Of a stretch of DNA of 17,278 bases, positions 1-7,985 are shown piece after piece. Each line of letters opens with the position of its first letter. Within the stretch, counting starts at the first letter, position 1. The DNA comes from Saprospiraceae bacterium (GTDB taxonomy: Bacteria; Bacteroidota; Bacteroidia; Chitinophagales; Saprospiraceae). Location of the stretch: the NCBI GenBank assembly GCA_020630895.1, contig JAHDII010000038.1, positions 1 through 17,278 on the forward strand. The letters run 5' to 3'. Below the pieces are notes generated by a model. That model was not told the DNA's origin, did no database searches, and saw nothing but the letters and a program-made list of their open reading frames with translations. Position numbers and translations under genes: made by a program.

Positions 1-9
1 ATACACATT

Positions 10-213
10 ATGGCAAGACAATCTAAGAAAATTGCGTTGAAAGATGGATTTTACATCGAGATTAAATCTAATGCTGCTAGCCACCAATCTGGAATTTTAG
101 TAAGAAGAAATTCAATGAATGAAATTGATTTGGCAATGAAACAATATGGTAAAACTAAAAATGTACGATTTTATGGTGAAATTAAAAACCAAAAATTAGT
201 ACCAACTTCTTAA
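10..213 (+). CDS. Small basic protein of unknown function (67 aa)
   Basis: I do not recognise this protein. It is 67 residues, rich in Lys, Arg and Asn, with no signal peptide, membrane segment or Cys, so it is probably cytoplasmic. It reads like one compact beta-rich domain: a strand-like stretch (FYIEIKS) near residue 14, a SGILVRR stretch near residue 27, an amphipathic helix-like segment (NEIDLAMKQYG) near 36-47, then another strand (VRFYGEI). The frame stays open to the left edge of the window, so the start could lie upstream. The ATG at base 10 gives a natural basic N-terminus (MARQSKK) and is preferred. It ends 18 bases before a strong hairpin terminator. Its coherent composition and the terminator support a real gene; its function is unknown. 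Confidence 0.7.
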   Translation: MARQSKKIALKDGFYIEIKSNAASHQSGILVRRNSMNEIDLAMKQYGKTKNVRFYGEIKNQKLVPTS

Positions 214-231
214 GTATTACCAATATTTTTA

Positions 232-272
232 ATATAAAAAAAGTCGGAGTTTTGCTCCGACTTTTTTTATAT
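232..272. terminator. Bidirectional intrinsic terminator
   Basis: A perfect 18-bp stem (232-249 with 255-272) has a 5-nt loop (TTTTG). Its core is GTCGGAG/CTCCGAC, flanked by seven A on the left and seven T on the right, so it has a U tract on either strand. It sits between the convergent ends of the small protein gene (ends 213) and the kinase gene (ends 297) and should stop transcription from both. Confidence 0.92.
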
Positions 273-296
273 ATCCTGATTGATTCAAAAAGCATA

Positions 297-3200
297 TTAC
301 TCTTTTGATATAGGTAATTCTACAAAAAATGAAGTCCCTATATTGTGTGTAGATTTGAAATAAATGCTTCCATCTAATGCTTCAATAATACTTTTAGAAA
401 TAGCTAATCCTAATCCTGTACCAGAAGATTTTGTTGTAATATGTGGTACAAATATAAATTCTTCCATATCTTCTGAAATTCCACAACCATTATCTTTTAC
501 TTCTAATTGAACAATATTATCTTCTCTTTTTCTAAGGATTACACTAATTTTTCCTTTTCTTTCTTCAGGAATTGCTTGAATAGCATTATTAATTAGATTA
601 TTAAATACTCGCATTAATTGGTTTTTATCTGCAAAAACCATTAATTCTTCTTTTTCCAAAGAAATATTCATATCTATATCATCTCTTTCAGAAAATAAAT
701 CATACACAGATTGAACAAGGTAATTTACAGCAAATTGTTCATTTTCAGCTCTAGGCATTTTTGCGAAATTTGAAAACTCTGTAGCGATATAAGATAAGTT
801 ATCAATTTGTTCGATTAAGGTATGAGAGACTCTTTTCAACATTGAATCCATATTTTGAGGATTTGCATCGTAGGCATGTTGTAAATATTGAATACTCAAT
901 TTCATTGGAGTTAATGGATTTTTAATCTCATGAGCTACTTGTTTTGCCATTTCTCTCCAAGCACTTTCTCTTTCCGACTGAGCTAATAACTGAGCACTAT
1001 CATCTAGTTTTTTAATCATTCTATTATATTCTCCAATTAACTCTCCTAATTCATCTTTACTTGTCCATTCTAAAGGTTCATTTCTTTTTCCTAATTTAAC
1101 TTGTTTTAATTTTTCTCCCATCTGAGTGATAGGTCGAGTAATCGAATTGGCAACTCCAATGGCAATTGCTCCAGCAAATAATAATAAGACTACATAGTAA
1201 TTGAGTAAAGTGCCAATAAAATCTGAAGTATCATCTTGAATTTTACTCTGTTGAGAATAATATGGCATTCCCAAATAAGCAATCACTCGTTTATTAATAT
1301 CTTTAAGAGGTTCATATTGGGCTTCATATTCCAATAAGCCAATACTTTCTCTTTTTTCTTGTTCCATCACAATTTTATCGCTTCTTTCTATACTTAAAGC
1401 ATGATATGCTTTAGGATTAATGAGAGAAGATACTAGACCTTTTGTAAAGATATCATTTCCCGAAGAAGCCAATAAACGTCCATCTATCGTATAAACACTA
1501 ATATCCATTCTATGAATATTAGAAATTGGGGTAATAATTTCTTTAAATTTGTCTAAAGAATTAGTACTAATATTCATTTGTTCAATTTCCATTGCAACAT
1601 CTGAAGTAATAGATTTCGCTTTTCTTCCTAAACGACCAGCATGATAATCATCATTTTTTTGTTCAAAGAATACAATAGTTACAACTCCAATTACTAAAAA
1701 TGAAAGGATAATAATAGCAATTACAGAAACCTGAATTTTATTCTTTAAAGAAGGTAATAAATTATAAATTGAACCTAAGCCAGAAGGTAATGCTTGGAAC
1801 ATCGTATTAATAAGTATTAAAATACTTAGAACGACAACCATTATAGTAAAAAGATACGAAAATAGGGACCGAAATTTAGGCCAAAAATGAGGTAGCTCTT
1901 TCTTTAACATTGCAATATTCTCATTATCTGCGTGAAAAATCAAATGAGAATAATTTCCTTTTAAGACAAAACTATAACTTCCCTTTTTGGGCATTTTAGA
2001 AAGATCTTCGATTCTATCAGCATAGCTAGAACCTTCTTGTATAACTAATTCATTATTTCGATATATTGCATATTCATAATCTTCTAATCCTTTAAATTTT
2101 TGGTAATCATCATTAATAAATATCTCAGTATATACTTTCTTTTCCCTTCCTATTACTCTATCAAATTCTAGTAATAATATAATTGTTTCTTGACGAATAT
2201 CAGGATATTCAATTTTCAAATAATATGTTCCTAAGGTGTTATCCTCTTTTGCAAATCTTAGATTTTCTTCTAAGAGAATATCTTGTTTATCAAAATGTTT
2301 TAATAAAGCAATATTTCCTTTATTTAAGGATGATATATTTTGTAAAGAATCTTTTTTAAATAGATAAATCTTAGAATTATAGTCAATAAATTTGATATCA
2401 ATAGTATGATTTCTTTCTAATATTTTTGATATCTTTTTATGCTCCAAACTATCTGAAATATGATGAAGAATATCTTTATCTACTTGAATTTGTTCTCCTA
2501 ATTCTTCTAATTTCTTTTCTACATCAGAATCTCTTTCATGTGTCAAAAACTTAGCATAATTGACTCTAATATTTTGTTCTTTAAGTATATTATATTTATA
2601 TAAAAATGCAGATGAAAATGCAGAATAAATCATTAACCAAACTACTATCCAAGTTAGATTAGTTGATTTCTTTTCTACATATAAATCAAAAGAAATGACA
2701 TATATGATTGAAAATAATAAAAGTAATAATAATGGTAGTGCTAAGTTTAATACAATAGCAATAGTAAAAACTAAACCTACAGAAATAGCTAAAGCGATCA
2801 AACGCTTATGCATGTGTAGATTTAAATCTCTGATGGTTAATGAAATTCTATGAGTAAATAAAAATAACATTAACATTAAGAATAGAATTCCTAATATAGA
2901 TATAAAACTTCCTAATTGTAATTCTGCTATATTTTCAAAATCAAAGGGTATATCTGTTTCTAGTACTAAACTTTTTAAAATATAAGTAATTGATAATATT
3001 CCAAGAATAATAAAACTATAAGAAAAGACAGCTCCTATAAATCTTATATTAGTTGATAATTTATCAATTTTGACTAATGTAAATTCTCTATGAAAAAAGA
3101 TAGCGACCCATAATGCTACAGAAGCATTTAATAACATATCTCCTAGAGTATCCATAAAAAATATAGTAGAATACTTTTCTGTAAAAAGAGGTATGACTTC

Positions 3201-4031
3201 AAAATTAGTTGCATAATTAGAATATAACATTAACATTCTAACCACAAGTAAAACTCCTCCTAAAAAAATAATTCCTAATAAAGGAGATTTCGTTCTAGAT
3301 ATTTTTTGTGCAGTATTGGTGAGCCAAAATAATCCTAGAATACCTGCTATTAAATATAGGATAAATAATAAATAAGCTAACCAAACACTTTTAATAGGTG
3401 TATTAACATGTATTTTAAATATTTCTTTTCCTCCTTTATTATATATAGGTGTTCCCTCCCCTTCTATAATTACATCAACCTTATCTGCAGGAATTGAATT
3501 AATAACACTTGATTTTTTAAATTTATCTACAGCAAAAATATCTTTTAGATATATTCCTTCTAAATTATAATGATATTTAATAGGAAAGAAAGTAACAATT
3601 TCTTTTCCGTTATGCAATCGATCTTCTCTCACATAAAAATATCCATTAGGAAGCCTTAATAATTTATTCCCTTCTTTGTGTAAAACAGCATGGGCTTTTT
3701 CATTGTCTCCAATATCTACATTATTCCAAAAGACCAAAGAATCTTTATAAAAAACATTAAAAGTAAAAGGCTTTTCAAAAATATCTTCTCCTCCTTCTTT
3801 TATATTTTTTATAGATTCAAAATCTCCTAAAAACCGTTCATCAGAAACTATAGCATCTACATCAGATTCCATTTTTAACAAAAAAGCTTGTACCTTTTTT
3901 GCATATTTTGTAGAATGTGTCGATGGCTTTTCGAAAAAATCCACCACCCCTGCAATAGAAAAAATAAAAATAGAAGCTATTAAAAGCCATTTTTTTGATT
4001 TCTTATCAAAAATATTTGAAAATAATTTCAT
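297..4031 (-). CDS. NtrY-like multi-pass membrane sensor histidine kinase (1244 aa)
   Basis: This is a membrane sensor kinase that should autophosphorylate and pass phosphate to a response regulator. The C-terminal third is canonical: a transmembrane (TM) helix near 942-961, a HAMP linker near 962-1013, an H-box with the sequence HEIKNPLTPMKLS and phospho-acceptor His1034, an N-box (NNLINNAIQA) around Asn1148, a G1 box DNGCG at 1180-1184 and a G2 box GTGLGL at 1204-1209. The HEIKNPLTP H-box is typical of the NtrY group. The N-terminal part is unusual: a TM at 13-32, an extracytoplasmic region of about 180 residues, a block of roughly eight TMs between 216 and 478, a second soluble region (480-715), two TMs (722-745 and 767-789), then a third sensor region (790-940) before HAMP. 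At 1244 residues it is much longer than classical NtrY (about 750). No receiver domain or adjacent response regulator gene is seen. It is transcribed away from purL. The ligand is unknown. Confidence 0.93.
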   Translation of the reverse strand: MKLFSNIFDKKSKKWLLIASIFIFSIAGVVDFFEKPSTHSTKYAKKVQAFLLKMESDVDAIVSDERFLGDFESIKNIKEGGEDIFEKPFTFNVFYKDSLVFWNNVDIGDNEKAHAVLHKEGNKLLRLPNGYFYVREDRLHNGKEIVTFFPIKYHYNLEGIYLKDIFAVDKFKKSSVINSIPADKVDVIIEGEGTPIYNKGGKEIFKIHVNTPIKSVWLAYLLFILYLIAGILGLFWLTNTAQKISRTKSPLLGIIFLGGVLLVVRMLMLYSNYATNFEVIPLFTEKYSTIFFMDTLGDMLLNASVALWVAIFFHREFTLVKIDKLSTNIRFIGAVFSYSFIILGILSITYILKSLVLETDIPFDFENIAELQLGSFISILGILFLMLMLFLFTHRISLTIRDLNLHMHKRLIALAISVGLVFTIAIVLNLALPLLLLLLFSIIYVISFDLYVEKKSTNLTWIVVWLMIYSAFSSAFLYKYNILKEQNIRVNYAKFLTHERDSDVEKKLEELGEQIQVDKDILHHISDSLEHKKISKILERNHTIDIKFIDYNSKIYLFKKDSLQNISSLNKGNIALLKHFDKQDILLEENLRFAKEDNTLGTYYLKIEYPDIRQETIILLLEFDRVIGREKKVYTEIFINDDYQKFKGLEDYEYAIYRNNELVIQEGSSYADRIEDLSKMPKKGSYSFVLKGNYSHLIFHADNENIAMLKKELPHFWPKFRSLFSYLFTIMVVVLSILILINTMFQALPSGLGSIYNLLPSLKNKIQVSVIAIIILSFLVIGVVTIVFFEQKNDDYHAGRLGRKAKSITSDVAMEIEQMNISTNSLDKFKEIITPISNIHRMDISVYTIDGRLLASSGNDIFTKGLVSSLINPKAYHALSIERSDKIVMEQEKRESIGLLEYEAQYEPLKDINKRVIAYLGMPYYSQQSKIQDDTSDFIGTLLNYYVVLLLFAGAIAIGVANSITRPITQMGEKLKQVKLGKRNEPLEWTSKDELGELIGEYNRMIKKLDDSAQLLAQSERESAWREMAKQVAHEIKNPLTPMKLSIQYLQHAYDANPQNMDSMLKRVSHTLIEQIDNLSYIATEFSNFAKMPRAENEQFAVNYLVQSVYDLFSERDDIDMNISLEKEELMVFADKNQLMRVFNNLINNAIQAIPEERKGKISVILRKREDNIVQLEVKDNGCGISEDMEEFIFVPHITTKSSGTGLGLAISKSIIEALDGSIYFKSTHNIGTSFFVELPISKE

Positions 4032-4048
4032 AGTTTATGGTCGATCAT

Positions 4049-4063
4049 GATTGTATAACAATC
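4049..4063. promoter_or_regulatory. Short inverted repeat in the leader of the kinase gene
   Basis: GATTGT-ATA-ACAATC is a perfect inverted repeat with 6-bp arms and a 3-nt spacer, lying 18 bases upstream of the kinase start codon. It could be an operator or a small leader hairpin. Such a short repeat can arise by chance in AT-rich DNA, so confidence is low. Confidence 0.25.
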
Positions 4064-4215
4064 TTTTATAATATAATTCAGTTATTACCACAAATTTCAA
4101 TCCAAATTAGCATTTCATATTCAAAAAAAACGTAATATATGAATACTTATACTCTCCTTCAATAAAAAAACAAGAGAGGAATCTAAAAAATGAAGTAAAA
4201 TCTTATTAATTCGCT

Positions 4216-4223
4216 TATTTTTG
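4216..4223 (+). promoter_or_regulatory. Possible Bacteroidota -7 element before purL
   Basis: TATTTTTG fits the Bacteroidota -7 consensus TAnnTTTG and ends 26 bases before the purL ATG, which would leave a leader of about 20 nt. No clear TTG -33 element is visible at the expected distance upstream. The assignment rests on one short match and its position. Confidence 0.35.
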
Positions 4224-4249
4224 TGGGATATTTTAAAAAATTATAAAAA

Positions 4250-6484
4250 ATGCAAGATAACGGAACTTTAGTTTCATTAGAAACTGCTCAAAAATTAGGA
4301 CTGATTGAAGAAGAATTTATCAAGATTCAACATATTTTGGGTAGAATGCCCAATTTTACAGAACTCAGTATTTTTTCTGTCATGTGGTCTGAGCATTGTT
4401 CTTATAAAAATTCAATTATTTGGCTCAAGACACTTCCAAGAGAAGGAAAACGACTATTGGTCGAAGCAGGAGAAGAAAATGCAGGATTAGTAGATATTGG
4501 AGGAGGTTTAGGCTGTGCTTTTAAAATTGAATCACATAATCATCCTTCTGCAATAGAACCTTTTCAAGGAGCTGCAACAGGTGTTGGAGGTATTCATAGA
4601 GATATTTTCACTATGGGAGCAAGACCTATCGCTGCTCTAAATTCTTTACGTTTTGGAAATATTCATTCAGAAAAGACAAAACATTTAGTTAAAGGTGTTG
4701 TGAATGGTATCAGTCATTATGGAAATTGTTTTGGAGTTCCTACAGTAGGAGGAGAAGTGTTTTTTAATGATTGCTACAATCAAAATATTTTGGTCAATGC
4801 CATGTCTGTAGGTATTGTAAAAGCAGGAGAAACCGTTTCTGCTTGTGCTGATGGACCAGGAAATCCCGTTTTAATTGTAGGTTCTGCTACAGGTAAAGAT
4901 GGAATACATGGTGCTACATTCGCTTCTGCTGATTTGACAGAAGACTCTGCTGAGGATCTTCCTGCGGTTCAAGTAGGTGATCCTTTTCAAGAAAAATTAT
5001 TATTAGAAGCTTCATTGGAAGCTATTAAGTCTGGAGCCATTGTAGGAATGCAAGATATGGGTGCAGCGGGAATAACTTGTTCTACTTCAGAAATGAGTGC
5101 CAAAAGTGGAACAGGAATGATTATCGATTTAGATAAAGTTCCTACTCGTCAAGGTAATATGAAACCTTTTGAAATTTTACTTTCTGAATCTCAAGAAAGA
5201 ATGTTGATTGTTGCTAAAAAAGGAGAAGAACACAAATTATTTGAAATATTTGATAAATGGGATTTAGAATGTGAGCATATTGGAGAAGTCACAAATACAG
5301 GAAGATTACAATTTTCTCAAAATGGAAAAATTGTAGCAGATGTACCTGCTGAACCTTTAGTATTAGGAGGTGGAGCACCTGTTTATGAAAGAGAATATAC
5401 CCGTCCTACGTATTATGATAAAATTGAAGCATTTGATATTCAAAATATTTCACAACCTACAGATTTTGTAAGTACAGCAAAAAAATTATTCTCATCTCCT
5501 AATTTAGTTTCAAAAAGATGGGTATATGAACAATATGACTCTATGGTTCGTACCAATACAATGACGACCAATAGACATTCTGATGCTGCTATTGTAAGAG
5601 TAAAAGGAACAGAAAAGGCTTTAGCTGTAACTACAGATTGTAATGCATCTTATGTTTTTGCTGATTCGTATATAGGAGGTATGATAGCTGTTGCTGAAGC
5701 TGCTAGAAATATTGTTTGTACAGGAGGCGAACCAGTAGCTATTACGAATTGTTTAAATTTTGGTAACCCATATAATCCAGAAGTATATTGGCAATTTGTT
5801 CATACAATTAAAGGGATGGGAGAAGCTTGTAGGGCTTTAAATACTCCTGTTACAGGAGGGAATGTAAGTTTTTATAACCAATCTGTTTTTAAAGACAAAA
5901 CAGAACCCGTTTTTCCTACTCCTACTATTGGTATGTTGGGTATTTTAGATGATGCCAATCAATATATGACTCTTGATTTTAAATCAGAAAAAGATCATAT
6001 TTACATCATTGGTGTCTCTAGAAACGATTTAGGTAGTTCTGAATATATCAGAGAAATACATCAAGTGCAATATTCTAATGTTCCTTATTTTGATTTACAA
6101 GAAGAAATTGCTTTACAAAATACAGTTCGAGAATTAATTGCAAATCATTATATTCAATCTGCTCATGATGTAGCAGATGGAGGTCTTTTTACTAATTTAA
6201 TGGAATCTGCTATTATTAATGGAATTGGCTTTAATATTGTTACAGATTCTTCTTTAAGAAAAGATGCATTTTTATTTGGTGAAAGTCAGAGTAGAGTTGT
6301 CGTGAGTGTAAAAGATGAAAACAAAAATCAATTTGAATCTTTTATGGCTGAACAAAAAACAGCTTTTCAACATTTAGGACTTACAGATGGAGAAAATGCT
6401 ATAATTGATGGTGAAAATTTTGGAAAAATTGCAGATTGGAAAAATATCCATGACAATCAATTAGGACAATATTTAGAATCATAA
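4250..6484 (+). CDS. purL: Phosphoribosylformylglycinamidine synthase, PurL subunit (744 aa)
   Basis: PurL is the ATP-dependent synthetase subunit that converts FGAR to FGAM, using ammonia from glutamine, in step four of de novo purine synthesis in the cytoplasm. Family marks are clear: [10 protein letters not shown] near 46-55, with the likely catalytic His49; [11 protein letters not shown] at 94-104; a Gly-rich GVGGIHRD segment; [10 protein letters not shown] from 269; and SESQERM at 312-318 ending the first half. The second half has [17 protein letters not shown] and AHDVADGGL motifs. The length matches the small PurL of Bacillus subtilis (about 742 aa), not the large form of about 1300 aa with a fused glutaminase, so separate PurQ and PurS partners are expected; neither is in this window. 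The start gives a typical N-terminus ([18 protein letters not shown]). No purine riboswitch was seen in the leader. It is divergent from the kinase gene and 91 bases from the next gene. Confidence 0.97.
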   Translation: MQDNGTLVSLETAQKLGLIEEEFIKIQHILGRMPNFTELSIFSVMWSEHCSYKNSIIWLKTLPREGKRLLVEAGEENAGLVDIGGGLGCAFKIESHNHPSAIEPFQGAATGVGGIHRDIFTMGARPIAALNSLRFGNIHSEKTKHLVKGVVNGISHYGNCFGVPTVGGEVFFNDCYNQNILVNAMSVGIVKAGETVSACADGPGNPVLIVGSATGKDGIHGATFASADLTEDSAEDLPAVQVGDPFQEKLLLEASLEAIKSGAIVGMQDMGAAGITCSTSEMSAKSGTGMIIDLDKVPTRQGNMKPFEILLSESQERMLIVAKKGEEHKLFEIFDKWDLECEHIGEVTNTGRLQFSQNGKIVADVPAEPLVLGGGAPVYEREYTRPTYYDKIEAFDIQNISQPTDFVSTAKKLFSSPNLVSKRWVYEQYDSMVRTNTMTTNRHSDAAIVRVKGTEKALAVTTDCNASYVFADSYIGGMIAVAEAARNIVCTGGEPVAITNCLNFGNPYNPEVYWQFVHTIKGMGEACRALNTPVTGGNVSFYNQSVFKDKTEPVFPTPTIGMLGILDDANQYMTLDFKSEKDHIYIIGVSRNDLGSSEYIREIHQVQYSNVPYFDLQEEIALQNTVRELIANHYIQSAHDVADGGLFTNLMESAIINGIGFNIVTDSSLRKDAFLFGESQSRVVVSVKDENKNQFESFMAEQKTAFQHLGLTDGENAIIDGENFGKIADWKNIHDNQLGQYLES

Positions 6485-6514
6485 TATTTTTAGACGCAAC
6501 ATTTTTTAATTTCA

Positions 6515-6545
6515 AGGTATCATACTAAGATACTTCGTTATTTTT
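6515..6545 (+). terminator. Weak possible terminator after purL
   Basis: The stem AGGTATC/GATACTT (6515-6521 with 6529-6535, including one G-T pair) has a 7-nt loop and is followed by the T-rich CGTTATTTTTATC. It is the only hairpin between purL and the next gene. The stem is short and AT-rich, so read-through into the thioredoxin lipoprotein gene is possible. Confidence 0.35.
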
Positions 6546-6575
6546 ATCATTTTTTAATTCATAATATTTAATATC

Positions 6576-7703
6576 ATGAAGAATTTATTTTTTTTATTAT
6601 CACTTACTATGGCTACTCTTTGGTTGAGTTGTAGTAGTGATTCTGCTGCTACAGGAGCTTTTAATTTAAATGGAACAATAGCAGATGCTTCAAACATGGG
6701 CTTATTTTTAGATAAAATTACTTTTAATAATTCTACTAGTGTTTTAGGAAAAGTAGAATTAGGAGGTAATGGTAAATTTAATTTATCTTTAGATGAACAT
6801 CCTGGAGAAGGAATGTATCGAGTAAGATTAGGTGCTAAAAAGGCTTATATTATATTGAATGGTTCTGAAAACAATGTTACTTTATCTGGTAAATTATCCG
6901 ATTTTGATAATGCTGATTTTGGGATAAAAGGCTCTGATGTTACTCAAAAATATTTAGAAGCTGTTAAAGATGTAAAATCTGGAAAATTAAATATTAATAA
7001 TTTTGCCAGTTTTGCAACCAATAATGATGGATTAATTGGTGCATTAATTGCAGCCAACCATTTTACTACAATGGATGAAAAAACAATTGCTGCTTTCAAA
7101 CAAGCACAAACAAAATTAAACAGCCAATATCCTAATTCTTCATTATCTCAAGAGTTTTCTAATTTGGTTCTTCAAAAAGAACAAGTACTTAAACAATTTT
7201 TAGCAACACAACGTATCCAAAATGGAAAACCTGCTCCAGATATTACTTTAAAAGATCCTAAAGGAAAAGAATTCTCGCTATCTGACTTAAAAGGAAAAGT
7301 AGTTCTTCTTGATTTTTGGGCAAGCTGGTGTGGTCCTTGTAGAAGAGAAAATCCTAATGTTGTAAAATTATATGATAAATATAATCAACAAGGCTTTGAA
7401 GTATTTAGTGTTTCTTTAGATGGTCTAGATACCAATGATAAAAGACGTTTTAAATTAGATACTGAAGAAAAAGTTCAAGCTAGATTAACTCAATCTAAAC
7501 AAAAATGGGAAGCAGCTATAAAACAAGATAAGTTAAAATGGCCTTATCATGTAAGTAGTCTTTCTAAATGGGAAACAGAAGCTGCAAAAGATTATGGTGT
7601 AAGAGGAATTCCTAAAACTTTTTTAATTGATAGAGATGGAAATATTTCTGCTACTGGATTACGAGGACATCAATTAGAACCTGCTGTAAAAGCACTATTG
7701 TAA
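6576..7703 (+). CDS. TlpA/ResA-like thioredoxin-fold lipoprotein with DUF4369-like N-terminus (375 aa)
   Basis: This is an exported thiol-disulfide oxidoreductase-like lipoprotein, probably periplasmic and membrane-anchored. The N-terminus has a short hydrophobic signal ending in LWLSC, with Cys19 as the lipidation site; Trp at -3 makes the lipobox slightly atypical. Residues 28-120 resemble the beta-rich DUF4369 domain often found before thioredoxin domains in Bacteroidota. A helical linker (about 125-215) follows. The thioredoxin domain begins at GKPAPDITLKD (217-227), with active site WCGPC at 251-255 (Cys252 and Cys255) and the cis-Pro loop GIPKTF (Pro346). Between the VFSVSLDG strand and KWEAAIKQD there is an extra charged stretch of about 25 residues (284-309) compared with a minimal TlpA. 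Its role could be disulfide reduction in cytochrome c maturation or envelope proteins; the substrate is not identifiable. A 27-bp hairpin follows. Confidence 0.92.
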   Translation: MKNLFFLLSLTMATLWLSCSSDSAATGAFNLNGTIADASNMGLFLDKITFNNSTSVLGKVELGGNGKFNLSLDEHPGEGMYRVRLGAKKAYIILNGSENNVTLSGKLSDFDNADFGIKGSDVTQKYLEAVKDVKSGKLNINNFASFATNNDGLIGALIAANHFTTMDEKTIAAFKQAQTKLNSQYPNSSLSQEFSNLVLQKEQVLKQFLATQRIQNGKPAPDITLKDPKGKEFSLSDLKGKVVLLDFWASWCGPCRRENPNVVKLYDKYNQQGFEVFSVSLDGLDTNDKRRFKLDTEEKVQARLTQSKQKWEAAIKQDKLKWPYHVSSLSKWETEAAKDYGVRGIPKTFLIDRDGNISATGLRGHQLEPAVKALL

Positions 7704-7713
7704 TATAATCAAT

Positions 7714-7770
7714 ATATATTAATAAGAAAAGCCAGATATTTAAAATATCTGGCTTTTCTTATTAATATAT
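7714..7770. terminator. Very long perfect hairpin, likely bidirectional terminator
   Basis: A perfect 27-bp stem (7714-7740 with 7744-7770) has a 3-nt loop (TAA). The centre is AAAAGCCAGATATT/AATATCTGGCTTTT, extended outward by AT-rich pairs. It starts 11 bases after the stop codon of the thioredoxin lipoprotein. The A-run and T-run flanking the GC part are typical of Bacteroidota terminators, but the arms are longer than usual. Confidence 0.85.
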
Positions 7771-7846
7771 CATACATCTATTCAAAAAATTAAAATATTC
7801 TTCCCTTTTTCCTCAATAACTATACCTCAAATTTTAATACTAGCTC

Positions 7847-7907
7847 TGATTAATCAAATTTTCAATATTTAAAATTATCATGTCACAAAATGATTGATTA
7901 TTGAAAA
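7847..7907. promoter_or_regulatory. Candidate upstream activator sites for the giant-protein promoter
   Basis: A perfect 10-bp palindrome TGATTAATCA (7847-7856) is followed by an inverted pair TTTTCAATA (7859-7867) and TATTGAAAA (7899-7907). They lie about 15 to 75 bases upstream of the -24 element, a distance compatible with sites for a sigma-54 activator. All are AT-rich and could be coincidental. Confidence 0.25.
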
Positions 7908-7921
7908 GCACTCTTCCTGCT

Positions 7922-7936
7922 TGGCACAAACATTGA
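7922..7936 (+). promoter_or_regulatory. Sigma-54-like -24/-12 promoter
   Basis: TGGCACAAACATTGA matches the sigma-54 consensus TGGCACGnnnnTTGC at all defined positions except two (A for G after TGGCAC, and A for the last C), with exact spacing, and a T precedes TGGCAC as in the wider consensus. Transcription would begin near 7947, giving a leader of about 39 nt before the ATG at 7986. No better match to the usual TAnnTTTG type of Bacteroidota promoter was seen there. Confidence 0.5.
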
Positions 7937-7985
7937 ATACAATTTATTACAGTTGAACCCAATAATAATATAAAAATTCTGCAAT

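Noticed and set aside
4090..4104. Partial -24/-12 match on the minus strand (TGGATTGAAATTTGT) upstream of the kinase
   Set aside because: GG and GT have the right spacing, but the CAC of the -24 box and the final C are missing, so it is too weak to call a sigma-54 promoter.
4032..4249. Possible purine riboswitch or other structured leader before purL
   Set aside because: The sequence is AT-rich without the conserved three-way junction elements, and the predicted leader is only about 20 nt.
4305..4490. Short plus-strand frame inside purL
   Set aside because: It overlaps the conserved PurL N-terminal region in another frame and shows no independent features. Similar short frames inside the hydrolase (15501) and the last gene (16535, 16973) were dropped too.
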